This document shows, one piece after another, positions 1 through 17,449 of a DNA stretch of 64,000 nucleotides (position 1 is its first letter; each line of letters begins with the position of its first letter). Both the position numbers and the translations under genes were made by a program. The DNA lies in NCBI GenBank assembly GCA_016165875.1, contig JABBOT010000080.1:33386073-33450072 (forward strand). The letters are read 5' to 3'. Under the pieces are notes generated by a model. That model was not told the origin of the DNA. It did no database searches and saw only the letters and a program-made list of their open reading frames with translations. Origin of the DNA: Acanthopleura granulata (lineage: Eukaryota > Mollusca > Polyplacophora > Chitonida > Chitonidae).

Positions 1-3000
1 TTAATATAATTGATCCAGTTACAATTACATTCAGGTACCATAATATATTACAAATAAATTTCAACCAAACACTGAGCTGTACAAACTTTAATGGGCAACT
101 GCTTTTGTAAGCATTATTCAATTACATAAATGAAAAGAGCCAAGTGCAAATGAGCCGAGGCATTAATTACTGCAGTCCAACTATGAGCTAACTAATATGA
201 GCTAACAAATACTGTATGGACATACATGTACATGTAACGAAGGCCTTCAAGCCCAAAACGGACACAGCCTGCCCCAGTGAAGGCCAATGCATGCACTTTC
301 ACAAAAAGAACATAGAAGCTACCAACTTTGGTTGGAAGAGCCTAAGTCTGATCAGAGTCTTCATAAAGGTCAGTGAAAAACATGAACTTCAGAAAATTCC
401 ATGATTTCAGGGCCTTGTGTGCAAATACTACTCAATCAGGATGTCTTTAACGCATGTATTTTCTTGGGAGTTGACACTGGCCTCCTTCACTGACCCTGGA
501 CACTAACAAAGCTCCTGGGGACAAACTGACCCCCACTGACAACAGCAACATGGCCTGACTAGCTAGAGAGTATCATGGTATACTGACCCCAGAGGCACCC
601 CATGCTGTCTAATATTTTCAAGGTCAAATTATCATCAAAGAAAAATATAATATGATATAACATGAAAGAGGATCTACTGCATGAAGGAAATTGCACCAGG
701 CAGACATATTCAAGCTTGCTATAAACATCTTCACCAATGAAAACAAAACAAAGTACCAGTTAACTGAGTATTGAGAAAACTTCGAACTTATTACCATACA
801 ACCTTGTGCTTTGACCATGGTTCAGAGCTGGCAATACCTTAATCAACAGCCACTGAGGAACTGGCTACAGCAGACTGCAGCACACGTGGACGAAAAGTTT
901 AAAGGATCAACACAAAGGTTGCCAAGAACTGGTACCCTCTTATATTAGGATAACATGCTTTAGAGGACAAGCAATTTATCTCCTCCCACTAGGAACTGGT
1001 AAAGGACTTCCCATGGTTGCCTCTTAATGATAGGTTGCTTCTTTGCCCAATGCTTCTCATACTTGAAATGAGTAAGTTCACTTAAACAGTCACAAAATAG
1101 CAAGTAGAGAGAATATTGCCGTAGCCCTATAACCACTAAGTACAGAAACAAACATAAAACTTTAAGCTGGTTAAGTATATATTCCATCAAACAAGAAAGA
1201 AATGATGTCAGATACATACAATACTGTTAAAAGAAAGAGAAGTTCAGCTGATCAGAATGTTCATGCTTGAAAAACAACTCAATGTGGTAAGCTTTAGTTG
1301 GCAAGATATTAACCTTGTTAAACTGGACAAGCTTTGTGTCCAAACAGAAGCCAAAACTTTATTTGGTGTGTATCGCTGCAGAGACTTCCTAAACACATCA
1401 ACAGCCACTCCTCACACTAAAAGTAGAGGAATAATCAATATGAATTCACTTCTGCAACACTTGGCAGCAAAAGTAGGCGACTTAGGAATTCTATAATTCT
1501 TGAAAACACAGAAGTTTATTTAACAGCCACGGCACTTTGCCAGGCGAAAGGGGGATTCATAGCAAGAGGTGAAAGGTCATTGGCAATTTACAAAGGCCAG
1601 ACACAGGGATAGCCCTTCTCATCCATCCCCTGTGACAGCTCTGCTAACCTCATAGCCTCGCTCTATTGTCAAACAGGCCATTGTTACCCGGCAAGATCCC
1701 CATGCTTCATTGTCAAGAGGTGTTCAACTACATAAATATGCGTATGTCGTTTTTCTCACAAGTCCTCCTCGATATCATTCGCCTACATTCCCATCGCCAG
1801 GACGACAGTGTCTTTCTTGTGGGTCACTTTACTCCTTGACTGCACCCTGTCTCACAGCCAATCAAAACCGTTCCATCACGTCAACTGGTGCAACTGAGCA
1901 GAGCCACCCACGCTTGATTCCAAATTAGATTTCCCCCCCAAGAAAATTTCCTCATTGATAATATGGATGAAATTGGGATACCAGCTGTGACAAGCCATCA
2001 ACAAAAACATTGTTCCGTCCCTAGAACGTAGCCAGCGCATCTTCGGCCCAAATTAAAGATTCTATCCTCGCACTGACAAAAGCCCGTCCTCCCAAACTCC
2101 ACAACTCGCAATAAGTTTTCCATTGAGCCTGATTAATTTCAGTTGTCATTAACCTTGGGTTCAACGACAGCTTCATACCACAATACAATGTCAATAGCAA
2201 TCAGACGCTTTGTTTACCCGAGCTGACGTCAGTTTAAAAACCTCCTTAATAATCACAAGCCAAGGATTTGATCTTAACGGATACAGACCCGATCCAAGAC
2301 AAAAACGTCATATTTCCTGACATTAACCATCACAGATCTGCAGGGGTATTGGATATCAACACGTCTAATCCCTAACAGGAATTAACAGCGTTTTTCAAAA
2401 CCATCTTGCTTGCAAAAAAAAATTGTTAAATTAAACATTTTTGTGAGAAAAGCAACAGCATCCTCTTTCTAACCATCTCTGACCACAACTTACGATAAAT
2501 GAAGAGGGCAGTTCATGTTGTTTTTTAATGAGTCAAAGTTAAAAAGCATTTAAAAGCTTCTGCACTCTTCCTTCAATGCATGAAATAAGGGAGAGTTAAC
2601 AGTCAAATTACACTGCTTATCATTTCATCCTGAAGAAACGTAAAGCATTATTTGTTTCCAAGTTATGCAACAAGTTTGCAGTGAAAAACAAAACTGTGAG
2701 TTTCTAATCAAATATTACTTTAATAATTGAAATTAACTTATTAATAGCTTCATGCTGTATTCAACATATTTTTTCACATCCATCAGGGCCCTTTAAGCAG
2801 TGAAGGAAAATGTGGATCAACTTTTCACACAACAAACTTTTCATGCATGCCAAACTGGTTGCAGAAAGGTTACCTGGTTGAATGACATATTCTAGAATAT
2901 TAAATATGTACATCATGAAGAAAATACCTAGGTTAGACTCATAGTTGACCTCAATAGTTTAGCAATGCATGTTCTAAGACTGTACTCTAATTCACACATT

Positions 3001-3956
3001 ACCCTATTTCTTCTAATATTTAGGACAGCTGTTAGCAGTGCTGAAAGCTAACGTTACCATTCTTTCTCACTTTATTTGAAAAAAAAAAAGGTATGGATAG
3101 CTTATTTATTAGACAGATTTACCATGTGAGAAAAGAGGACCTCTCTGTTCTTGTAACAATTACATGTCTATCAGCTCAAAAGAGTAGGCCAGATGCCCCA
3201 AAAATGAGAAGAAACAGGGTATATAATACCGTAGAACATAAGAAACAGCTTTTTATTTTTTTTAACCTTATGGTTAAATTTATCGGACTTGTTCTTGGTA
3301 ACCTTTTCAAAGTATTTCAGTGCAACAACTCTTCAAAGGAGAATTCCAGAAAACACTTCCTCTATATCTTGCCAAAAGTTAATACAAAATTGATTTCTTT
3401 GATAGCATTCACATACGTGCAAAGCCCCTGCATCAGTAAAAAGAATACTGAAATCAACCCAGGTATGTGTCACTCAAGCCTGTGGGCTGCCAAATATAGT
3501 CAAATGATGTCATATCCTGTGCTACATTCCTCATCTTACACATACACTCACATTGTGCAGCCACTATTCATTAAGAAATGATCCTTTCTTCAGATCCAGA
3601 GTACAGAAAGATCTTTGTTTTTAACTTGTTTTTAAATACTGAAAATTTAGCAGTCACACGTTCTGTCACACACTCATGGCTACCGGTTGTGATAACACCA
3701 TGCGATAATGTCAGCCTTCAATTAACGGTTTTGATCTTGTTTCCATTTTTTTTCACATCTTGTAGCTTGTAATGTCTTTCTATTACAGTGTTTGATTTAC
3801 ACTGTTTATAACTCTCCTTTCACTCTTATTATTAATGCTTACACATGATTTTAACAGTTTTCATGTAATCTTTTATCATAACTCTGCTTAGGAAAGGCTT
3901 TTCAAACACACAGTTCTGTTGATGGTGAAAAAACCTTGCTGCACATCACTGTCCCC
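1..3956. other. Intergenic sequence with no recognised gene
   Basis: No exon with recognisable homology was found on either strand. The missing terminal exon of NUDT21 may lie here. Short ORFs have no supporting splice pattern. Positions 1540-2400 have fewer repeats and more CpG than the rest and carry homeodomain-like and HMG-like words (TAATCC, TTAATT, CATTGT). They may be regulatory. Confidence 0.4.
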
Positions 3957-4141
3957 AATTTATTCATTTATTTGATTGGTCTTTTATGCCGTTTCATGAA
4001 TACATTTATTTCACTTATACAACATTGGCCAGCATTATGGTAGAAGGAAATCAGACCTAGCCCGGGGTAAACTCACGATCATCAACAGGTTTTGGGCAGA
4101 GCTTCCCATGTATGGCCGGAGAGGAAGCCAGCACGAGCTTA
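3957..4141 (-). mobile_element. SINE, AATAAATA-tailed family, partial
   Basis: Reverse copy with the conserved 3' domain (minus-strand words CCATAATGCTGGCC and CTCCGGCCATACATGGGAAG) and TTTATT tail. The tRNA-like head is missing. It lies downstream of the known NUDT21 exons. Confidence 0.75.
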
Positions 4142-4890
4142 CAAGGTAGAAAGTTCCGTCACAACAACCAACTAGAGGTCTTAACCTTAGTCATGAAATC
4201 ATTACTTAATTTATTCAATGTGGCCACTTAGCAGCAGGACCTTAATGCTATTTTACTGAGATCAAACGTTCCTTTCACAAATGACATCACAGTGAAGATG
4301 GCACAAGTGGTAAATGGAGCACTAAACGACCGTTGCACTAAAATCAGTTTTTGATGTAACAAGAGTTCGAAGTCCTGATTCACACTAGCGCCACCTTTGG
4401 GCTCCCCGTCAGTGTTTGTCTAAACTAACGTGTCATGCCCACTATACCCACTGTGTATCAAGAATGCAGAGCCCAAGAAATCTGGATTTACAAGACTTTG
4501 CAATCTTCAGATTGATATCCAGAGGTTGCACTATCATGTTTGAATTTACCAATCATATGCACGCTTGTATAATTTGAACTTTAAAGAATCGGTTTTTAAC
4601 ATCACCTTCAAGGGGGCTACTAATGTTTGTGAAAATAAAATGGCTATAAAGAATTATAGGGTTGTCATCTAAACACAGGCAGATGATATTATTTCCTGGT
4701 TGTACATTTACAGGTGCACATATTTTGAACAGTGGAGAAGGGGGATAACTGTCCATGCCCACCAAGGGAGACAACTTTGCACCCTGAAAGCTCCACAGCC
4801 TTGTTCAGTGCAAAACAAAACTTCAACAAAAAAAAATCCCTTCAGATATCAATGTATATATATTTTGAAGAAATGATGATGTGAGGCTCA

Positions 4891-9489
<4,599 letters not shown>

Positions 9490-9732
9490 TGTTGGCCTCT
9501 GACTATCAATCCGCGCTTTGTTTGGTATGGTTAAAATCCGAATATGAATCGGACCCGAAAGGCAAAAACCATTTTATTATATCAATAAAATTCAAATGCG
9601 GTAGATATTTATATTTAATGAAAAAAATCGTACGACAACAGCCATCTAGTTAAGACTTGGACGATTGAAATCATTTCAAGGTCTCATAATGATAACGGTT
9701 TTCATGTCATTGTTGTATTTTTCGTACTAAGA
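9490..9732. promoter_or_regulatory. Probable bidirectional promoter between NUDT21 and the Kelch gene
   Basis: Only about 240 bases separate the NUDT21 start codon (minus strand) from the first plausible transcribed segment of the plus-strand Kelch gene, where an ATG lies at 9733. Divergent housekeeping genes usually share such a region. No TATA box is obvious. The function is inferred from gene layout only; transcription start sites cannot be read from sequence alone. Confidence 0.45.
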
Positions 9733-9838
9733 ATGTCGGAATTTAGTAACATCCTGCTTGCATGGCGTGAGGAAGAACAGGTTGCATCAATTGACTACAT
9801 GGAAAAACGGCTACTTTGTCACAGTATCGCAAGTGTTA
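9733..9838 (+). other. Candidate 5' leader exon of the Kelch gene, with upstream ORF
   Basis: An ATG at 9733 opens a frame of 35 codons (MSEFSNILLAWREEEQ...) that runs to a good donor (gtatgt) at 9839. If joined to the acceptor at 11000 that precedes the Kelch coding exon, the frame meets a TGA within a few codons. It would then be a short upstream ORF in the leader rather than an N-terminal extension. Without splicing the frame also ends after two more codons. It could be the start of an unrelated transcript. Transcript data would settle this. Confidence 0.25.
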
Positions 9839-10417
9839 GTATGTGACGTTAATTTGAGAAGGTAAAGAAGATGTTGTAACATTCATCTATGTTGCCAGGC
9901 CTGCCATTTTTCCTCGATTTAAATTTGCTTTCAACCACACTGCCAGGCCGGCGAGAGCCTCAACTTAATTTTCGCGAAATATTATTACAACATATATTTG
10001 GTTGAACATTTAATATTCACACGTTAAATATAGATCCATCAGAGTCTTTCAGACAGCCTGTCTCTGGCGATATATTATCTGTTAAAAACTACATATATGC
10101 GAGAATTGATCGCATGTTCATGTTATAAAGCCATGAAACCATATTTTTGTGGATTGTAGTTTTTCCTTCATCAGACATCTAATCCTGCTAGTTGACAACA
10201 CTACTGTCAGTCTGGTGTTTCTAGGCACAGGTAAAACTATTCCTAAGTGCCCTTTGTCCTGGATAGCTGTCCTCATCAAAAATGTACACTCTCTGTCTGT
10301 TGCACTATGGCTATTATGCTTTACTAGAGTGATCACTAGATTTAATGATAACGAGGCATCTTTATTTAAATATGAGTAAAACGTTTAAGAGGGTCTTTTG
10401 GAGTAACTGAGACATCT

Positions 10418-10580
10418 GGCGTCAGTTGTGGCTTTCTCTCCAGAATTATGTAGTCAAGAAGGTTGGCCAACAACCTGTAAATTGTTGTGGGCCTTCTCCT
10501 GGCCATGCCCTGTTTCTTCCCACGAAAATAATGCTGGCAGTAGTCGTACAAATGAAATATTCCGAAGAACACTTAAGTTC
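10418..10580 (+). mobile_element. Old SINE fragment upstream of the Kelch gene
   Basis: Diverged body and 3' end of the AATAAATA-tailed SINE, recognisable by 'gccaacaacctg', 'aataatgctgg' and 'gaaatattc' in the right order. The tail is degraded. Confidence 0.55.
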
Positions 10581-11050
10581 AGTCTAAAGTGGCCACTTTA
10601 GAAGATTAAAAGGGAATAAAAGTTGTGGCGTATTTTGCATAGAAAGGTCTTCTTTTTCAATGTTGGAATGGCGACATCCAGGTATTGAACTTTGAATTAA
10701 ATTAGATTAGGCCTTTTCTTGCAAAGCTAAGATTTTACAATTGTTTTCAGTGGCTATCACATGGGTTGAGTGGCTTCTTTTGGGTTGTTTCCAGATAGCA
10801 CCACTTGACAGCCTTTGTGTGCTAGAGGAAGTTTGTTACATGTAGGTGTGTTTGTTTGCTTCCTGTGCTCTATTTGAGGTGACCACCACATGGCAGCCTT
10901 TCTTTAATGATATTGCATGTATTTATAATAATCATAGCAACACTTTCAAGTGAAATTTTTCTTCAATGCAAATTAAATAAGTAAATAATTTATGTTTTAG
11001 GAATACTGTGATGTCTGCCACTTGAATTGAGCTGTCTCCATATAGTCGAT

Positions 11051-14000
11051 ATGTGTGACAAGAGCTCTCAAGACAGATGCAGCCCAAATAATGGGTCTTC
11101 TAAAAGGGTGGCCAGAGCTACAGATGATGGGGAACTTTATGCTCAGTCAGTAGGTATGGAGGCGTCAGATATGCCCTCACCTGTGCACGGCAATAACCCG
11201 AAGAGATTGGCAACCAGCCAACCAACTCCTCCAGGATCAGGGGATAATGGCGAGTCATGCCGTGAAACCAGCTTGAAGGAAACTGGTGTGATTATCAGTC
11301 CTCAGGCCTTGAGTGGTGGCACAGCAGGAAATATCCCCAGCAGTGAGTCTGGGCTATCTAAGTTGGCTGAGGCAGCTTCTGTCTTGTCTGCCAGTGGCCA
11401 GTCGTCGTCTTCCTCAGACAAAAAGAATTTAGGAGCTGGGGATTCTGAGATCTCCAGCTTAGACAAGGATTCTTCTCCAACTTCATGTGTAAAACTGTCA
11501 AGCTCAGACGGGGTGGAGTTCTCCGTGAACGCCGCCCTACTCTCTTCCAAGTCTGGGTACTTCAGTAGTTGTCTGAGGAGTGGTATGAAAGAGTCATTAA
11601 CAAAAACTGTTCAGTTCGCTAATTTGACTTCATCAGTTCTCGGAATGACTTTGACATTTATAAAGACTTCAGCCTGTAAGGTGTCTCTGTCATGTGTTAG
11701 AGAGTTGTTGTTTGCAGCAGCCTATTTACAAATCCCAGACCTTCAGGATTATTGCTGTGCTTTCCTGATACAAGAAATAAACATTGATACATACATGACC
11801 ATATATGGCATTGCCGAAAACTTTAGTTTAACAGATGTCCTGTTCTCCTTAAAGTCATTTCTGTGCAAAACGATGACAAAGTTTTCTGAAACAAAACATT
11901 TCAAGGAGCTTTCAGTCAATCAATTGATTGAAGTTTTGGGCAGCGATAATTTGAATGTGGTTTCAGAGAAAGAAGTGCTTGATATGGTAGTCTTATGGCT
12001 TCGGAACAACAAAGAAGCCATTGACCCGTCCAGCAACATTCCTGGTAAACTTCTTGGCACCGTGAGAATTCCTTGCCTTTATACCAGTTCTCATTCGGAG
12101 ATCAGCGCAATGCTAAACTCGGTAGTCAAGGACAATGTACACGTCAAGGATTTCCTGTCTCGTCTGAAACATTATCAAGACCATCCAGAACTGTGCCACA
12201 AACTGATTACAGAAAGTAGCTCGAATGTTCGTAAAGGTGTTGAGGTCATCATGACCTTGGGTGGTCTGGAGCAAGGAATCTGGAAGAAACAGCCAAGCAA
12301 CAAGACAAAGTTTGTTCTGACGTCTGCTCTACCCGACAGCTCAGACACAGACCTGGACTGCCCTACGGAGCCGTTTGTTCTCTATGACAAACACACCTCT
12401 CGTTTACTGACCAAGGTGTATGAACACTGCACCTGTACCCTGGATAACTTCATCTACCTGCTGGGAGGGCAGACAGCTGAACATGACCGTGCCCAGTTTG
12501 CCACAAGTGCTGTCTACAGATTTGATCCTCGAGTCTTTGAGTGGACGGAGGTACATGTATAACTGGTGGTCTGAAAAGTTTACATTTATAATGTTTAAGA
12601 AATGAAAGAAATCAACATTAATCCAGTGGAAACAAACTTATTTGACCAACTGAATTCCTTTGTTGAATTCATTGATTTTCATATCATACACGCGTTCATG
12701 TATGAACTCAGATATGAATTCAGAAGACTTCATTTTAATTTCATACTTTGTCATCATCTTGTACTGACATTTCAACACAATTATTTCACACCGCTTGCAT
12801 GCATATTATTGACAACATTGCATGTCAGGTATGTACAAAATATGAAGAAAGTCAATTCCTGCAGGAGCAGATCGTCAGCTGAAACACTTGCCTGTATTCT
12901 AGGGTTGGTCATGGGTAAGCCCTGCACTTTATTGTTTCAGCTGTGTCCCATGAGTACATGTAGAAGCCTGTTTTATGTTGGCTGTGTGAAGGGGAAGCTC
13001 TATGCTATTGGCGGTGCCAGCCGAGTGGGAGTGGAGAACACGGTAGAGTGTTACCTCCCTTCAGCCAACCAGTGGACTTACATGAAACCCCTGTTCACCA
13101 AGCTCCATGAACATGCCGGTAACATTTCAAATGCCTGATGTTCAGTTTTAGATGAAGTCAGTTCTTGGACAGCCTGCAGGAAAGATTTTATTTGTTTCTT
13201 TGCTGTTTAATACCATAGTGAAGAATTTTTTTATCGGTAGTTTTATGGGTGGAGGAAACTGGAGTCCCCCTGATAAACCACTGACCCGTGGCACATTACT
13301 GACAGACTCTGTATTTCCTTGCATGATTTCGATTTTATTGTAGGTGGTGTTTTAACAGCTCATAGACAAAATACTTACGTAATCTCTTTGAAAATACAGG
13401 TCTTGAATTCTCCTGTAGCTCATATTTAGAGTGCATTGATAGGTAATATACCTGGCACATGACACAGAGGTGAACTTACCACTATCATAGCCTAAATTGC
13501 TAACTGAAAAATAAAAAGGTGAAATTGTCTTCTTGAAATAATGTCTTCTTGGAGACGTGATATGTGCTCCATTTAGCTTAAAAGCTTTCTTTAAATGTAC
13601 ACTAAACGCCAGGTACTGAGGAAGGCTAATTTACTCTGTTAAATCCAGTGTGTGTTTGCCTGCATGTTCTGACTTTCATTTCAGGATGTGTACATGAAGA
13701 TAACATTTACATCTCTGGCGGCCATGATGGCATGAATGGAACATGCTCCAACTTGTGGTGTTTCCAGCCTGACAAAGATTCGTGGTCAGGGAAAGCCCAG
13801 ATGAGTAATGCTCGTGCTAATCATACCATGGTAACTATGGGCGGGAAGCTGCTGGCCTTTGGAGGGTGTCAGTGTACAGACAACACGGTGGAAGATATCT
13901 GGGTATGGTTACCATTGAATATGCATATGTGTGAAATCATAGAATGGCAAAGAGCTGGGATTAATTGAGACTCTTAGCAGATCAGTTGCATCATATGTGC

Positions 14001-14738
14001 AAGGGTGCCGGCTTTATCCGGAAATGTCTCTCTTTGTGGGGTAGGGGTGAGAAATTTTGTTGTTTAATTTTTATATGCATGTATACTGTATGCAAATATT
14101 TTCAAGGATTGGGCAGTCATGTGTAGGTGTGGAGGAAATCATGTAGCTCCACGTGATCCACCATCACGTAGTTCTGTGTACTGAATCAAACCTGTGACAA
14201 AACGTGCAGGCAAAGCCATCTAACACCTGACCAAAATAGGGTTGGTTATGGGTTAGTTGTTCAGGATTCTTTCTGTCGCTTCCAACACGTATTAAACTCA
14301 CTTTGATCAAATGAATGCACATCAGTCAACTGCCTGTCCTTGTCTTGTCAAGAACAGTGAAATGTATCCAGAATTACGCGGTACAGTTCTCAGGAAGGCA
14401 GGCAGTTATGATATAGTGAAAGGCCAAATAAAATGTAATTTTATGTCTCCTAATCTTCTCGTCCACAGGAATGCGAGAGTTATGATATAGCCATGGACCA
14501 GTGGACAGTGGTCACCTCCTTACCAAGGCTCTCATCCTGCTTTGCGTCCATTACAGTGGGCAAGCTGGTCCTGTGTTTTGGAGGATATACTTTCTCCTTC
14601 TGCAAATATGTGGACATGGTCCAAGTGTACAATACAGAAAACAACTCCTGGAAAACATTCAAGCTACACATGAACGCCCCAAAATGTCTGCTGTGCGAAA
14701 AAATTGTTGTCAATGAAGTGCTCTTGTATGCGGAGTGA
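11051..14738 (+). CDS. Kelch-like BTB-BACK-Kelch protein
   Basis: Four coding exons: 11051-12550, 12941-13118, 13685-13902 and 14469-14738, GT-AG and in phase, 721 residues. ATG 11051 is the first ATG after an in-frame TGA at 11009; an acceptor at 11000 implies a leader exon. Residues 1-145 are Ser/Pro-rich and low in complexity. BTB follows at about 146-240 (SSSDGVEFSVNAALLSSKSGYF...), then BACK at about 237-350 (IYGIAENFSL..., SEKEVLDMVVLWLRNN). Kelch blades run from about 400 to the end, with repeated GG and Trp (YLLGGQTAEHD, LYAIGGASRV, IYISGGHDGMNG, LLAFGGCQ, VLCFGGYTF). By family knowledge it should be a Cullin-3 substrate adaptor in a ubiquitin ligase. BTB lacks the usual histidine-arginine 'FxVHR' start (here EFSVNAALLSS). 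The closest human paralogue is not identified. A polyadenylation signal lies 378 bases past the stop. Confidence 0.92.
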
Positions 14739-15115
14739 AATGTGGTGAATTGGTGGTCTGATATTAGACATTTTGTCAAAGAAATACGTATTTAGAAATG
14801 TGTATATGTACATGCTGTTTAATAATGCTGACCATATCAGTTGGTTTTAGAATATGATATTAAACCCTAAGTCTTTGTAACTGAATAATTGTCACACAGT
14901 AATTGCTCTTTCAAGTTTTATGTTGACTGTTTGGTTCACATGGCTGTGTGTTCTTCAACAAAGATATATTTTTGATGGAAGTACAGAGCTGTTCTTGATA
15001 TGGAAGAGGAAAAGACAGTAAATGTGAGGCTTGAATTTCTGATGGGATGAAAAACTGTTGCCGCATCACAACCAAAGTGGAATGAAAAGTTATTTTCTAC
15101 ACAGTTTGCAGAGTT

Positions 15116-15121
15116 AATAAA
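15116..15121 (+). terminator. Polyadenylation signal AATAAA for the Kelch gene
   Basis: This is a canonical AATAAA about 380 bases after the Kelch-gene stop codon, followed by a G/T-containing stretch. It is the first canonical hexamer found downstream of the stop. Assignment is by position. Confidence 0.5.
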
Positions 15122-16269
15122 GCGTTTGAGCAAAATATTCTAATTTGCATAATATATTCCATACTTAAAAACAGTGTTTTGCTCCTGACAGGTAATAAGC
15201 ATGATGTGATCAGTGTTAATTTAAAAGACAAGTGTTGTGTAGTAATTCATGTATCACAGTATTAGTAACATACAGAGTTAGACATCATTATTCGCTGACT
15301 TTTCCTTAGAGACATCTTAGGATATCGTAGGCGACCAATGGGATGACAGGCTTGAATCTAGCACTTGACCGGTTCTGCTGTGACCAAGTGGACAGGTTTT
15401 TCACTACCTGGGGAGAGGAAGGGTTCCTCTGGGCACTCAGTCTCCTCCAACTGTGAACAAGGATTACCATCCACAGTGAAAAGTGTAAGAAAATATGTGC
15501 TAGGCACCAATCAAATAGTTAAATAAATTTAGTATCACTTCATTTCACATTACCCATTATCACAGGATAATGGCATTAAACTGGAAAATTTCACACTGGT
15601 TGGAAGCGAAGGTGTAATTGTTGGAATATCTCTTTCCCACCTTGTGTTTTGTGCACCGTGTCATTTTGAACAGTGGCCAATTGTTGTAGTTCTGTTAATG
15701 CTGATTTGTTGAAAAAACTTTAAAGCATACCAATATAGATAATAGCCTGCTTGTGCTACATAGATTCATATTAAACAATTGGAATGCTCATTTTTTGCGT
15801 CTGTTTTGATATCATATATATCTGTTATTTTGTGGGATATTGCTTATTGTCTATGTTGGTATGAAAGAAAAAAAAACTTGTTCAGGTTGTTGTTCCCACT
15901 GATGATCTTAGCAACATGTCCTACCTCCAAAACACTGTCCCAGGTGCTGTATTCATTTGGGGATCGTCTCAGCTGACAAACCGGGATTTAAACCCAAACG
16001 AAATTAGCTCTTGAAAAGTGACTTGGTCACATTTGCAAATGCAGCTCCTCCTGGTTTTGAACATGGCTAACGATCGTGAGATTTGTTCGGTACAGCACCT
16101 GAAGGTTGTCGTCAGGCTCTGCCAACTTTTCACCACCCATAAAGTTAAGAGTAGTCTACAGAATGTCTTCTAGAAATTAGTATAAGTGACAGTATCATAG
16201 TTATTTGTCATTTTGGGACACCTAGAAAGTGTAAATTCTAAACAGTATACAGTAAACAGTAATAGTATC
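15122..16269. other. Kelch-MROH1 spacer, 5' half
   Basis: No recognisable gene. Short SINE-like words occur at 16097-16145. Otherwise ordinary AT-rich sequence. Confidence 0.4.
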
Positions 16270-16403
16270 ACTGATAAACTTTACTGTTGGCTTTTTAGTG
16301 AAGTTTTCGCGAGAATCTAACACCAATCAAAACTGTTCTCACAAGATAAGATGGCTGAAAGTCTGCCAATGTGATGTTAAACCCTTATGACATTCATTTA
16401 TTC
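16270..16403 (+). mobile_element. SINE fragment, CATTCATT-tailed family
   Basis: The 3' part of a second SINE family ends GGCTGAAAGTCTGCCAATGT and a CATTCATTTATTC tail. It shares its 3' end with copies at 16925 and 62690. Confidence 0.5.
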
Positions 16404-16652
16404 AGTTCCAGGGGAACAGAATATGTAACATGGAAACTTTTTGTCATACAGCTACACTGTCAAAGACTGTATTGGAGAGCTACACTGCACTCTGACCCCA
16501 AGCAGTGTAAACAGGAAATTGGCCAGTCAGTGACTCTTATATGTGGAAAGCCGCTCAACGAGCAATTTTTGATTGAGGTTCATAAACCATATATGTAGTA
16601 ATTTACCCTTAAAGCACTACCAGGTTCTCACTGGCTCAGAAAATTAAAGTTT

Positions 16653-16918
16653 ATTTGTTTATTTGATGTCAAATACCATTATCAAGAATATTTTACTCCT
16701 ATGAGCACGTCCAACATTATGATGGATGGAAACCAGGCAGAGCCCTGGGAGAAACCAATGACCATCCGCATGTTCCTGGCAGGTCTTACTCTGTACAACC
16801 AAAGAGGAAGAAAACACAAGCTGACTTTACACTAATTCCAACCACATTGATGAGCCAGGCTCACAGGTCACCGTGCTACGGTAACTCTCTAAACACCTTG
16901 GCCACGGAGGACCGCAGC
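16653..16918 (-). mobile_element. SINE, AATAAATA-tailed family, full length
   Basis: A reverse copy with tail, conserved domain and diverged tRNA-like head (read on minus: GTCCTCCGTGGCCAAGG). It sits in the Kelch-MROH1 spacer and directly abuts a SINE of the other family. Confidence 0.75.
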
Positions 16919-16921
16919 CAA

Positions 16922-17175
16922 CTAAAGGACAGACGTCCTGAGATTGTACAAGCCCTGGCCCAGTGAGGTCATGTGTTCAAATCTAGCTTAAGCTGGCTGG
17001 TTGGAGCTTTAAGTCAGAAGTTTTGTCCAGGACAGATGAAGGTGGCTCACCATAAAGTTTACTGCACCCCAAAACCTGTCCATTGTCTTGAGAACCTTAA
17101 GACCAATCAACACTTTTCTATCAAAGATTAAGCTGAAATACTGCCAGTGTTGCAGTAAACACAAATCATTCATTC
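16922..17175 (+). mobile_element. SINE, CATTCATT-tailed family
   Basis: A B-box-like GTGTTCAAATCTAGC is followed by a body and the 3' signature CTGAAATACTGCCAGTGTTG with CATTCATTC repeats. The family is recognised by comparing copies within this window. Confidence 0.6.
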
Positions 17176-17449
17176 ACATATCATTCATTCCACTTCAAAG
17201 ATGTAATCTGGGACCTATCATTGTCTATACAACAACTACACTGCCCTGAACTGTGCTACGAAGAGTCCCTCCCACACACACATCAACTACAGCGCAAGAT
17301 ACAGTTCAAATCCAGCTCTCTGTGACCGTCTGCAGCTTCATGCTGCAGGAGTAGTGCCAGGCACGGTAGTTTACTCAGAGAACTACGGTTTTACAAATCC
17401 ATATAACCGTCGTCATGTGAAGAAAATTTCTATTTTGTAGAGTTTGTAG

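Noticed and set aside
390..430. Candidate last exon of NUDT21 on the minus strand (reading F-M-F-F-T-D)
   Set aside because: It needs a phase that the last known exon does not supply, and it does not match the conserved tail.
11027..11050. A TTG-initiated upstream extension of the Kelch ORF
   Set aside because: Only 8 codons lie before the first ATG at 11051, and an in-frame TGA at 11009 closes the frame, so ATG 11051 is the start.
11302..11550. Minus-strand ORF of 82 codons
   Set aside because: A shadow of the Ser-rich Kelch coding exon.
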